64,000 nucleotides of DNA, from contig SCFE01000086.1 in the NCBI GenBank assembly GCA_004352715.1, positions 922,790-986,789 on the forward strand, given 5' to 3'. The notes beneath the pieces were generated by a model. The model did not search any database, was not told where the DNA came from, and saw only the letters and a program-made list of their open reading frames with translations. Position 1 is the stretch's first letter. Every line of letters starts with the position of its first letter. Source of the stretch: Hofstenia miamia (lineage: Eukaryota > Xenacoelomorpha > Acoela). Of the stretch, positions 1 to 10,369 are shown one piece after another. The translations under genes and the position numbers were made by a program.

Positions 1-24
1 TATATATATATATATATATATATA
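1..24. repeat. (TA)n microsatellite at window edge
   Basis: Pure TA dinucleotide run at the left edge of the window. Similar runs recur throughout and often sit next to assembly gaps. Confidence 0.95.
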
Positions 25-59
25 CTTGTATAGATTAAATATATAATTCAAAAAAATAT

Positions 60-141
60 ACCGGCCAAGACCGGCCGGTATTAACTTTTGCCGGCCAACT
101 ACCGGCCCCGGCCTTAAAATTTCCGGCCGGTTCCAACTCTG
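60..141. mobile_element. End of a hAT-type MITE with CCGGCC word clusters
   Basis: About 80 bp containing seven or more CCGGCC/GGCCGG words in an otherwise AT-rich region. It ends in CCGGTTCCAACTCTG at 141, whose reverse complement starts CAGAGTTGG, the form of terminus seen on the complete hAT MITEs in this window. The other end and the target-site duplication are not visible, since the (TA)n window edge is too close. The call as a hAT-type terminus is an inference from the terminus and the repeated-word architecture. Confidence 0.45.
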
Positions 142-179
142 ATAAACACGCACCATTAGGCGTCGATTGAATACTACCT

Positions 180-863
180 TTGACCTTCCATCGTGCAAAC
201 CGGCAGCAAACCCCGATTGTCTTCAAACAACATTCGAGACCTGTTGCGCTTCTGCAGGCAATACAACACTACACCCCTGAGATGTGGCATCAAGCAATGT
301 TTAGTGACGAATCCAAGATTTGCCAGTTTACATCATACCGGCCACACGCTCGACAACCAAGAAACCAAAGATTCAATACACGTTACACGCAACAAACTGT
401 CCGTTCAGCACCTTCTGTGATGATTTGGGGTGCTATAACTGCGAATGGGCGTGCTAGTCTGCATTTTATTCCTCACAACGAGACAGTCACAGCCAAGGCC
501 TACTTCAAAAAAATTCAGGAGAAAGTTCCCATGTTTATGCAGCTGCGCGGAATATTTGTACTACAACAAGATGATCCTCCTTGCCACAGCGCCAAAGTTG
601 TGAAACAGTGGATTGCATCACAAGACTTTTGGCTGCTTGAGAACTGGTCGGGAAACTCCCCAGACCTCAACGTCATAGAAAATGTGCTGGCATCACATCA
701 AAAACTGTCTGACGAAGCGCCAATACACATCACTCGACGATCTGAAGGAGCACAGAGATTACTGATGATTATTCTAGAAAGCTGGGCCAATCAATGTCAA
801 ATCGCATTGCTGCGTGTTTGGCCAATAATGGCGGACATACAAAATATTAGCGAGTTTTTCTGA
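180..863 (+). pseudogene. Tc1-like transposase, N-terminally truncated
   Basis: The 227-codon frame carries the catalytic half of a Tc1/mariner DDE transposase, which would cut and paste its own element. Visible motifs are FSDESKI (first Asp), QQDDPPCHSAK (second Asp; families usually read QDNAPCH) and SGNSPDLNVIENV (third acidic residue, the Glu of IEN), so all three acidic positions remain. Family members are about 340 aa; the paired DNA-binding HTH region is missing, and sequence just upstream belongs to a hAT-like MITE end. The first ATG of the frame is simply the first Met in a fragment. The 3' inverted repeat of the element survives at about 1076-1103. Probably a dead copy. Confidence 0.85.
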
Positions 864-913
864 ATTAACTATTTACTTTCTACATTGTGTTATCATATTG
901 TTTCTACATTGTA

Positions 914-1100
914 TTATTATATTGTTTCTACATTGCCTTTTTAGTGGAACATACAAAAATTTCTAAATTTGGATAGTCTTCCCAAATTTTTGGCAAGTAA
1001 TATATATATATNTGTTATTATATTGTTTCTACATTGCCTTTTTAGTGGAACATACAAAAATTTCTAAATTTGGATAGTCTTCCCAAATTTTTGGCAAGTA
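914..1100. repeat. Duplicated 3' end of the Tc1 element around a single N
   Basis: Bases from 914 to about 1000 recur from 1015 to 1100 with identical sequence, separated by a TA run and one N at 1012. The repeated unit includes the Tc1 3' terminal region. A perfect repeat abutting a lone N is the pattern of two contig ends that overlap but were not merged, so this is probably an assembly artefact. Confidence 0.75.

Positions 1101-1103
<3 letters not shown>
1076..1103 (-). repeat. Tc1 3' terminal inverted repeat
   Basis: Read on the minus strand it starts CAGTACTTGCCAAAAATTTG, typical of Tc1-type termini, and is followed on the plus strand by TA, the expected target dinucleotide. The 5' partner is not in the window. 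Confidence 0.65.

Positions 1104-1134
<31 letters not shown>
1104..1134. repeat. (TA)n microsatellite
   Basis: About 30 bp of TA repeats immediately outside the Tc1 terminus, consistent with insertion into or expansion at the TA target. Confidence 0.9.
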
Positions 1135-1137
<3 letters not shown>

Positions 1138-1286
1138 ATATCAAAGGTCATTATAGGTCGATTAGGCTTGTTAAACTTTGGAAATTACAATCTGGTGATA
1201 TCAAATTTTACAGTTTATATTTATTTTGGTCATGTAATATCGTGTAAACACTTTTGTGAAAAATTCTCATGAATACAGCTAAGGTT

Positions 1287-1399
1287 CAGAGATGTAACCA
1301 GATTACAAATGTGACCAGGAAGCCCTAAGGAAAATATTAACCTGTTTAGCCGTCTAACCCCCAAAAAACCCCTGACCCGGTGCTATGGTTTCATCTCTG
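1287..1399. mobile_element. Complete 113-bp hAT-type MITE
   Basis: Terminal inverted repeats CAGAGATGTAACC (1287) and, on the minus strand from 1399, CAGAGATGAAACC. The flanks form an 8-bp target-site duplication with one mismatch, CTAAGGTT (1279-1286) versus CTAAGATT (1400-1407). An 8-bp duplication and a CAG start are hallmarks of the hAT superfamily. There is no coding capacity; it contains CCCCTGACCCGG, a word shared with the elements near 4.6 and 25.1 kb. Confidence 0.85.
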
Positions 1400-1780
1400 C
1401 TAAGATTAACCTAACAGAATAAGCTTTAACAGATTTCTTACAATTGCAGTTTTTGATGGATTTTTGGTCCTTTAATGGTGGGTAAAATATTGTAATTTAT
1501 TCGAAGAATGAATGAATGACGAAGCAAGTAGTCGTCGCACTTTGCAGAGGTATATCCAACTCAACAATTTCGAGCAAAGAAAAGAATATAATGTTGTAAT
1601 TTTCTATTGGTGTGCATGTTAAGAGCTAAATTAAGGTTATCAGATGATTCAATGCACAATACAAACTCAAATACTAAATTTTAGTTTTGGATTTCCACAC
1701 TTTGAAATAATGTCAATTTAAGAGGTGGTAAGGAGAGTTTAATAATTGACGGGGTTTGGTAACATCATTTTAGTGATGAC
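1400..1780. other. AT-rich interval, nothing recognised
   Basis: No reading frame, repeat or RNA structure that can be supported. Confidence 0.6.
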
Positions 1781-2970
1781 GGATTACTCTTTTGATATAA
1801 AAACAACAGCAAAATGATTCATCAATATGCGATTAAAATGAACAATGAAACTAAAAATGAATAGGATGACAAAAACACTAGAATAAACAGGATAAGCCTC
1901 TGCAAAGGATAAGGTAAGAGCAGTCGAAGAACAAAAGAAGGCCAGATTAAAGGTCAAAGAAGATTTAAAGAAAATAGCAATGGGAGAAATACTGAAGAAA
2001 GTGCAATTGAGAACCAGCTGTATAAGTGCAAATTTGGAGAAAATATTAAAATCATCAGAGGATTTCATATAGTCACAGGGATCAAGGTCATGTTTGCTTA
2101 GCAGAAGAAAGCTGAAAAAATAAGGTCAAAAGCATGAAGATGAAATACAAGGGGTAGTAGATTAATTGAGTGTAAAGCAGAGCTGTATGAGAGAGAGAGA
2201 TTCACTAAGAGCACTTCGATGAAGATGCTCAACGGAAGGAAGACATAAATCAGAGATTGATAATTAGGGAGAGTAGTAAGACATCAATAGAGGTTGAGAG
2301 GTATGCTGGAGGGAGTGTTGAATGAAATGTTCTAGCAGACAGCAAGAACCAAGGATTTAACTTTCTTGCTTCTTGAGCTGATGTGAAAGAACCACGATAT
2401 GAAAACGGTCAAAAGGAGACTAAGTCATGTATCTATAGGAACAGCAGAATACGTTTGGAACTAAGAAGAAAAAAAGGACACAAAAGTGCGATGAGAAGAA
2501 GACATATATTTAGATTAGGTGTGAATAAATTCAAGTTGATTAAGGTGTAACCATTCGAGAAGTTCATCGAATGCTGATTGAATGACAGTGAAAGACCCAA
2601 GATCAAAAAGTAGATTAGAGTGACATTAGAATAGAGCCTACAGGTGCGGAATTGGTGTGTAAGAGAAGATCGTTATTGGACATAAGAAAGAGAAGAATAT
2701 GGCGGTGCTCCACCAAAGATAGTGAAGAATTTAAGCCATAGCAGTCAGCTAGATAGTTTTAGAAAAGAGTGTCAGAGATAGAAATTCATACATAATAGAG
2801 ATCTTGAGAAGAATTGAGATAGGGTGATAGCTAGTCACAAGAAATTTAAAAATGTCTATGATGAAGACAGTCTTGCATTGAGAGAGAAAATTACAAGAAG
2901 TGAATGCCACAAAAACGAGGTGTAGATGCAAGCATGGGAGGAGGATCATCATGCTCAGGCAGTTCAACTG
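1780..2970 (-). pseudogene. Decayed LINE reverse transcriptase (Jockey/CR1/L2-like 3' half)
   Basis: On the minus strand, broken frames read in the order of a non-LTR reverse transcriptase. There is a TSYHPISILLKIS stretch (compare the usual YRPISLLP block) near 2800-2850, then APVGSILMSL (compare PQGSILGPLLF) near 2630, then a block with FHISS...VKSLVL near 2340 resembling the post-catalytic region of Jockey/CR1 elements. Many stops and frameshifts interrupt it, and the catalytic YxDD is not clearly preserved. No poly-A tail or target-site duplication was identified. The assignment rests on pattern similarity of short blocks, so the clade is uncertain. Confidence 0.5.
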
Positions 2971-3009
2971 AGGGATCTTTAAGTGTCACTTGGATCACCA
3001 AAGCTATAA

Positions 3010-3167
3010 GAAACTGCAGCAAAATGAACAGGTGGAGAAATTAGCGAGAAAATTGTTAAAAGATCAGCGTTTGAAAGTCAGTGGAGGCACAATTAGTTTT
3101 CTAAGATAATGCTAAGGAATATATGGTTTTAAAAAAACAGAAGGCATCCTGTAAGTAACAAGCAATT
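3010..3167 (+). repeat. 158-bp block duplicated at 31653-31810
   Basis: Identical to 31653-31810 apart from one visible substitution, with sharp edges on both sides. It carries a frame containing KLQQNEQVEKLARK and ending SGGTISFLR-stop plus about 65 bp after the stop. At 31.5 kb the same frame is the tail of a longer ORF; here the upstream sequence is unrelated. No terminal repeats or target-site duplication were found. Confidence 0.85.
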
Positions 3168-4560
3168 CTAACATTATGCATTCTGGTTAGAGATAGCAGA
3201 TAAAAAATAGTGAGAGATGAGGGCAGTAGGAACTAATTTTTTAGCAGAATTTATTCTGTTGAGCAACCGACCCATATCCCCATATCCGCAGATTTTGAAA
3301 AATCATACCAGCACCGCACCCACAGATTTACGAACAAGATAATCACACCTTTACCTAAAAAAAGAAGTGTTCCCAAAGTAAAAGATTCTGTATTGTATAA
3401 TAGTCAACCGTTTAGTATGCTACTATCAAGGATTTTTACATGTAGTTACTAACTAAATGTCTGTGCGTTTTGTAGCATATACAGATTTCTCTATAAGACA
3501 TAGTCAAACGTCAAAAGACTAAAATTTTAATCAGTAACTTTCCAGATGTAGAAGCAGAGTGAACGTGGGCCGAAAATGTAGGCTTAAGCCAAGCTCGGCT
3601 AATTTAAGTTAATAACAATTCGGCCAACTTGAGAACCATTTGATTATTGCCAAAAATGTTTTATTCGTTAGAACCCAATACAATCTACTGTGTATGCTGA
3701 AATTGCATAACTTAAAATGTAAACTTGATTTTTCAACAGGGACACGGTTTTCTCTGTGTAGAAGTACGCAATAAATTGTATTCCATCTAATTTTTTATTC
3801 TACGGGTAATAAATTGTAAGCTCATACACATGTTTGCTCATGTTTAATAGAAACTGCAAAGTGAAAACCAAGAATTGTACAGTGACTTAAAACAGCACTG
3901 AACAAGCATGTATAATAACAAATGATCAATTTGAGCTCCAAAATACAGGTCGAAACTTCACGAAATTTTCAAAATATGGAAAAATAGATCTTGAAAATGA
4001 ACCTGACATCCTTAATTTTTAATATATTTTTTATTTAATCAATCAATGTTGAAAACCTTACGAATATAGATGGTGGAATGTCGCTGCCTCTGACCAAGTT
4101 GCTTTTCCACAGTTCCTTCTCAAGTATTCATTTGAATGTTATATAGTGATTTAAACTTGCATCTCAAGTTATATGCCGTTGTATAAATGATGAGCTATGA
4201 AGAATATATAGTAAAATTGTACCAATCCCATAGGTACGCATTTAAATTTTTGAAAAACCGCACCCAGGCCAAAACCGGCACGTATACATGTATACCTAAC
4301 CCATATCCATTCTTTGTTGTAAATCTTCATTATCCTCTCCACTTCACAATTTCGTTTGGTAATTTCTAAGTTGGGAAGACCCACCTGGTCTTACCCAATA
4401 CTGATATTGAGATTCTCCAGAATGAAAAACGAATCATATGCAAAAAAAGCCAACACAGTTAAAAAATTGCAAAAAATTATATTATCTCCAGATCACAATC
4501 ACAATCTGAGAGAAGAGCACTCGAAAAAAATATTACCAGAGACCAAGTGATTGAAATCAC
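3168..4560. other. AT-rich intergenic DNA with GC-rich repeat words
   Basis: No convincing gene. Short clusters rich in CCGCACCC/CCCATATCC (about 3270-3345 and 4255-4310) and in AAGCTCGGC/GGCC (about 3565-3630) resemble the internal words of hAT-type MITEs, but no paired termini or target-site duplications could be found. Confidence 0.5.
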
Positions 4561-4599
4561 AAACCGTAGTTATTAAACAAAAATTTGTCATTATTTAAA

Positions 4600-4672
4600 T
4601 TTTTGTCAACCGGGTCAACAATGGGTCACTGCTTTAACCGGGTCATGATTTGTGACCCGGTTGCATCTCTTG
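4600..4672. mobile_element. 3' end of a hAT-type MITE (GGGTCA word family)
   Basis: CCGGGTCA/TGACCCGG words are packed into about 70 bp and end GACCCGGTTGCATCTCTTG at 4672. The reverse complement begins CAAGAGATGCAACCGGGTC, close to the termini of the 1287-1399 element. The left end was not found, so this is a partial copy. Confidence 0.5.
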
Positions 4673-6600
4673 TGTAAATAGAGTTAATTTAGCATTACAC
4701 AAATGCAATTAAAATTTTCCTGTGACAACCGACCAACTAGAGCTCCACCCACGTAATTTAGGACGGGTAGGAACTCTGAAATGTCTATTCATTGCCACCC
4801 GATATGATATCTGACAGGCAGTGGAGTTATTGCACTTTTCTTAACCCTTTGAAGGAATTGGTAGCAAGAATATCGGCTAGAATTGTTCATTATTTGGTTA
4901 AGATATTGACTAACATATTCAACTTTCTGTAACACCTTGCTGTTGCATGAAATAGTTGATTGTGTGAAACTGTTTTACATGATTACGTGAGCTCACCAGG
5001 CGGGCATCGGGGCATATTGTGTCATAATCCGTGTGTGGTCAAATAAAGAGAAACTAAGGACACAAATAAGACTACTAGTAGAATAATTTAATTAAAATGT
5101 AAGCACACGATAATTATCCTTTGATTATGTTGTACAATTTTTATACAGTTTTGATATTAAGTACATTGGCAAAACCATTTGGCAAAATAACAAAAGACGA
5201 ACTCACATGTGCTAATTAATGCTGACGCTGCGTAAAATTAGCAGATGTAGAAAACGAGGGAAAATTGTCAACAACGTTAGAGAACAGGTACTTGCCGATT
5301 GTTTAAATGTTTACAAGAATTTGATATAAATATGCAGTATTAGATGTAATTGTGATGAACGAATTTTACTGGATTTACTCTGTTATTTTTATTCAGGTTA
5401 TTTAATTATATTAATGGAAAGCTAAACGTTCGAGCATGGTGGTTCCCAGATCCAGCTAAAGGTATTTCGGAGCAGCTGCATGATCAAGCCTTTCAAAAGT
5501 GCGGTGCAGCTGGCAGCTGGGAGTTCTGACATGCTCTTAGATTAAGTTTATGACTAAGGGTTTTTATTCATTGTAGCTTTCCTATCGATTCATTCACAAA
5601 TAAGACATGTCACTTATAACTCAGAGTAGGCTAACTCTTTTTAGATCTAAAATCTCGAATCCTGATAACAAGCCTTATTATGCATACCATGTGCCTAAAA
5701 GCCCTGATCACTGCCAGTCGGCTTTTATATTAGTTATCATGTTACTTTGCTTGATTGTATTTGAAATGACCGACCAACCAAACTTTCCTATTTTCTGCTG
5801 ACGGGATTGATTGCTTGCATGTATCCTAAGCTTTCATGTATGCCTATATATGTAGGGATATTATATGTAAGGAATTATAACAAGTGAAAGCATCCCAGTT
5901 GCAACATAGTTCTGTATTTGCTCAATGATACGGGGAATCAATGCAATAAATTAATAGGTTACAAATCACACACTAGCACTGAGAACACATTCCACACACT
6001 GTGAGTCATGTTGGCGAACCCTGTGGTTTCCCCAAATAATGGAGCAGTTATCGAGTTGGACGTCTCTTCTCTTGCATGGTTCTGCGTCAGGTCTCAACCC
6101 TCTACCATCATGCGCTCCCAACCTAAACATAATGTTACAGTTAAAGAAACCGGAATGGCTGCGTTAACAATAGTACTAGTTGATCAGGAGTGATTATGGA
6201 ATCCCTCACCCCTTGTTGGAAAGAAAAGGAACAACTGTTATAGCAATTATACCTATTTTGATCGAATTAAGTGTTGCCAAGATTCTACAATATATTATGA
6301 CTGCCCAATACTATCAGGGATGGTCATGGTTATTTGACATATTAATAATTTAAGTAGCTTGCATAGTTTTTTTAGATTGCACTAAATGCTTGATTTGATG
6401 TACTGAATCACGTGCTCCGCAATTGAGGCCGTCTTCACAACATGGTGAGCATGCTTCAGAGATAATTGACATAGACAATTCTTGAAAACGTGAGACTTCG
6501 ATTTTTATCAGCTGATAAATGATCAGATGACAGTAATCTGGCTGTTTTGCCAAAAAATCGGATGGAGCGTTCAGACTATCGACTTTTATCAGCCAATAAC
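4673..6600. other. Intergenic DNA, no supported gene
   Basis: Two short frames (5607-5801 and 6008-6193, 61-64 codons) begin with ATG but have no recognisable domain, splice context or homologue that I can name. The second lies in a slightly GC-richer patch and might be an exon, but this cannot be supported further. Confidence 0.5.
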
Positions 6601-7079
6601 ATAGTAGAGCGGAGTGAAGAGTTCACGGCTTTCATCATCGATTTCTTGAAAGATGAACTAAAGTGAATAGAGTTGACTAGTTCTTAGTTGCATGTGCAAA
6701 ATGATTCTACCACGCGATTGGTTGATTCATTTGCTCACTGTAGATAAATATAACGCATTTTAATCTTGAGTCTTGACAACTGTACGTCCGTTTATTGTTT
6801 GTATAAGCACAGTAAATTTATTTGTGAGTGTTTTGCGATTGTATTTTTACCCATCCATCCAACAGCTTCAAGGTAAGTTTTTTACACTATTATATAAATT
6901 TTCGAGCCTGTATTAATAAAATAATACAATTTTTTGTCTATCACAACCCAGTTTATTAATATTTAGATAATTCAACTGCACTTTATAGGTGGGGTAAATA
7001 GGTTATATAATATACAATAGGCATTTCTGTGGCAGTGTATTAAATTTCATTGGCCTTTAAAGTGCGTTTTAATATTTAG

Positions 7080-8057
7080 ATGCCACGTACATATAGACGA
7101 AAAACGACCGAACAGAGTTACAGTCCAGAATTGCTGCGTGAAGCTGTTCTAGCGGTTCAGAATGACGAAATTCGCTTAGCAGATGCGGTTAGAACATACA
7201 AAATTCCTCGTACTACACTTATACGACACATGGAAAAGCCAACTTGTGACAGAGGCCGGGCTACAATTTTGAGCCCAACACAAGAAAAGACATTCAAAGA
7301 CCGAATTTTGTTTCTTGCTCTGCCGGGTTTCCCGTTAACAGTCACAGAAGTGCGCCATAAAGCCTTCGTTTTTGCCAGAGCTCTCTATCGAAGAAAACAA
7401 CTGACGCACCTCCCTAACAAGTGGAAAGACGAACAATTGGCCGGGAAAGAGTGGTGGTGGTCCTTCAAAAATCGCCATTCTGATATTTCATTACGCATAG
7501 CGGAAAATATTTCGACATCAAAAGCCGAAGCCTTTAACAAAAAACGTGTTCAATGTTTTTTTGACAATGTTAATCTAATTTTTACGAGTCACAAGTTCAA
7601 CGAGCACCCCGAACTAGTGTACAACTGCGACGAAACAGGTTTATCGACAGTCCCAAACGCGGGAAAGCTGTATGTGGCCGAAAAGGGGTCTAGAGCAGTG
7701 TCCAAAATTCAATCTTCGGAAAGAGGAACATTGACCACTTTAGTGGCTTGCGTAAATGCTATAGGGGGTACTCTACCCCCATTTCTCATTTTTAAGGGGG
7801 GCAATACCCCGGCTACAGAGAATTACCCACCAAATACGCATATAACATCCTCAAAGTCGGGATACGTTGATTGCGAAATTTTTTTTTTGTCTATCAATCT
7901 CTTGATGCTACTCCGGGTATGGAATGTTTCAAATGCCCCAACTGTCTCCAATGGGTTTGTGAGAATTGTTTTGCAATTGAACAGTGTGCCAACTGCAATT
8001 AAACTCAAATTAAGAACTGATTTTCAAGATTCCGTTTTGTTAATTTCTTATATTTGA
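7080..8057 (+). pseudogene. Pogo/Tigger-like transposase, deletion derivative
   Basis: The first ~267 codons match the intact transposase at 28.5 kb with only a handful of substitutions. They contain the psq-type HTH, the CENP-B-type HTH with KWKDEQLAGKEWWWSFKNRH, and the first catalytic Asp in YNCDETGL. The sequence then jumps, inside a poly-T tract near 7880, to what is the zinc-finger coding end of the full-length gene, but in another frame. The second and third catalytic Asp residues are therefore lost and the last ~55 codons are out of frame. It cannot catalyse transposition but retains the DNA-binding half, so it could bind termini if expressed. Start chosen by alignment with the intact copy. 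Confidence 0.9.
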
Positions 8058-8107
8058 GTAATTCACTTCATTTGACCCAATATTCATTTTTGTCCGTTTT
8101 ACCCCAT

Positions 8108-8460
8108 ATTTGACCGCTTTACCCCATAGTAGTTGACACTAGATGCGGATATTTTTTTTCTATCTACGGAATTAAATTGAGTATATTTTAACAATTTATT
8201 CTAGTATTCATATTGACATAACTATATAAGAAATATAGACTTTCATTTGCTGCTGGATCACAAAATGCATACGATTCGCATTTAATGNGCTTTACCCCAT
8301 AGTAGTTGACACTAGATGCGGATATTTTTTTCTATCTACGGAATTAAATTGAGTATATTTTAACAATTTATTCTAGTATTCATATTGACATAACTATATA
8401 AGAAATATAGCCTTTCATTTGCTGCTGGATCACAAAATGCATACGATTCGCATTTAATGT
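8108..8460. repeat. Near-perfect duplication around single N at 8287
   Basis: The 3' untranslated part of the pogo element (from GCTTTACCCCATAG) occurs twice, before and after one N at 8287, with a single visible substitution and one poly-T length change. The 28-kb copy has it only once, so this is best read as two unmerged contig ends or alleles. Confidence 0.85.
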
Positions 8461-8585
8461 ATCCGATTTACCCCGCTCTACCCTACATTTTAGCATTTTT
8501 CGGATAATATACTTTTCATTAATTGCCCATTGATTGTTTGTTATTATATTTATTTTTATTTATGTATATGATCACTATGATCAAC

Positions 8586-8963
8586 GCTTAAGGTATCACT
8601 CCGGGCGAAAGGTAGGATAACCAGAGGCTCTAAATGGCCCTCTGGTTTGACTCCTCTAGTCTAGGTGATAGTAGGTATTAGGTATAAGGATGAGTACGGT
8701 TAAGAAGCGCGGTTTGCATGTAGCTATAATTATTGCATTTTCTCTAGTCTAAAATGAGCTGAGANNNNNNNNNNNNNNNNNNNNGCTTAAGGTATCACTC
8801 CGGGCGAAAGGTAGGATAACCAGAGGCTCTAAATGGCCCTCTGGTTTGACTCCTCTAGTCTAGGTGATAGTAGGTATTAGGTATAAGGATGAGTACGGTT
8901 AAGAAGCGCGGTTTGCATGTAGCTATAATTATTGCATTTTCTCTAGTCTAAAATGAGCTGAGA
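8586..8963. repeat. 179-bp identical repeat flanking a 20-N gap
   Basis: Positions 8586-8764 and 8785-8963 appear identical and are separated by exactly 20 N. The unit contains a short hairpin (AACCAGAGG with CCTCTGGTT 11 bases downstream). A fixed 20-N gap between identical contig ends points to a scaffolding overlap rather than a biological tandem repeat. Confidence 0.85.
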
Positions 8964-9369
8964 CATTAGGTGTTGGAAATGGTTCATTGCTTCGGCCAGA
9001 GGCCTGATTCTGTAAGAAGAAGTTTGGAATTAACTTATTCTCTGAATACTTATTACCCATGGAATGAACATGCTCTTGTTTTCTCATTAGATAGATGACA
9101 TAATAACTAGTAGTTTCATCGGTTGTGTTTTAATATATCTAAAGATGGAATGCTTGCTGAGTGTTGCACGTGCTTCTACCACAAGACAAGCATTCTACAA
9201 TATGTGTAAATATATTTTTGTATTGTTAAAATGACGTTTTTTTAGCAAAATGGGCCATAATATTTTTTACCGACAAAGTGGCAATATAAATTTCTTGTAT
9301 ATTGAAAAAGCGGGACAAAGCGCCAAATATAAATGGACAGAAAGTAACAAAGCGCCTGATGTATATATA
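8964..9369. other. Intergenic DNA before gap
   Basis: No supported gene. The frame from 9250 runs into the gap and has no recognisable content. Confidence 0.6.
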
Positions 9370-10369
9370 NNNNNNNNNNNNNNNNNNNNNNNNNNNNNNN
9401 NNNNNNNNNNNNNNNNNNNNNNNNNNNNNNNNNNNNNNNNNNNNNNNNNNNNNNNNNNNNNNNNNNNNNNNNNNNNNNNNNNNNNNNNNNNNNNNNNNNN
9501 NNNNNNNNNNNNNNNNNNNNNNNNNNNNNNNNNNNNNNNNNNNNNNNNNNNNNNNNNNNNNNNNNNNNNNNNNNNNNNNNNNNNNNNNNNNNNNNNNNNN
9601 NNNNNNNNNNNNNNNNNNNNNNNNNNNNNNNNNNNNNNNNNNNNNNNNNNNNNNNNNNNNNNNNNNNNNNNNNNNNNNNNNNNNNNNNNNNNNNNNNNNN
9701 NNNNNNNNNNNNNNNNNNNNNNNNNNNNNNNNNNNNNNNNNNNNNNNNNNNNNNNNNNNNNNNNNNNNNNNNNNNNNNNNNNNNNNNNNNNNNNNNNNNN
9801 NNNNNNNNNNNNNNNNNNNNNNNNNNNNNNNNNNNNNNNNNNNNNNNNNNNNNNNNNNNNNNNNNNNNNNNNNNNNNNNNNNNNNNNNNNNNNNNNNNNN
9901 NNNNNNNNNNNNNNNNNNNNNNNNNNNNNNNNNNNNNNNNNNNNNNNNNNNNNNNNNNNNNNNNNNNNNNNNNNNNNNNNNNNNNNNNNNNNNNNNNNNN
10001 NNNNNNNNNNNNNNNNNNNNNNNNNNNNNNNNNNNNNNNNNNNNNNNNNNNNNNNNNNNNNNNNNNNNNNNNNNNNNNNNNNNNNNNNNNNNNNNNNNNN
10101 NNNNNNNNNNNNNNNNNNNNNNNNNNNNNNNNNNNNNNNNNNNNNNNNNNNNNNNNNNNNNNNNNNNNNNNNNNNNNNNNNNNNNNNNNNNNNNNNNNNN
10201 NNNNNNNNNNNNNNNNNNNNNNNNNNNNNNNNNNNNNNNNNNNNNNNNNNNNNNNNNNNNNNNNNNNNNNNNNNNNNNNNNNNNNNNNNNNNNNNNNNNN
10301 NNNNNNNNNNNNNNNNNNNNNNNNNNNNNNNNNNNNNNNNNNNNNNNNNNNNNNNNNNNNNNNNNNNNN
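9370..10369. other. Assembly gap, 1000 N
   Basis: Exactly 1000 N, a conventional placeholder of unknown true size. Its right edge is the interior of a copy of the 1.5-kb repeat. Confidence 1.

Larger units (their letters stand above)
6604..8483 (+). mobile_element. pogo/Tigger element, internally deleted copy
   Basis: Homologous from end to end to the 28.0-30.4 kb copy. The right terminus GGGTAGAGCGGGGTAAA (minus strand, ending 8483) is intact and followed by TA. The left terminus is degenerate (GTAGAGCGGAGTGAAGAG from 6604) and preceded by TA at 6602-6603. About 700 bp of the transposase gene are missing at about 7885. A 173-bp duplication around a lone N at 8287 inflates the apparent length. 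Pogo-type elements insert at TA, matching both flanks. Confidence 0.85.

Noticed and set aside
193-420. 75-codon frame overlapping the Tc1 transposase
   Set aside because: It is an out-of-frame shadow of the transposase, which itself carries the recognisable DDE motifs.
3270-3345. Further hAT-type MITE with CCGCACCC words
   Set aside because: No paired termini or target-site duplication could be found here or at 4255-4310; kept only as a note in the intergenic entry.
8586-8963. Tandem repeat or paired hairpin element
   Set aside because: The two copies are identical and separated by exactly 20 N, which is better explained as a scaffolding overlap.
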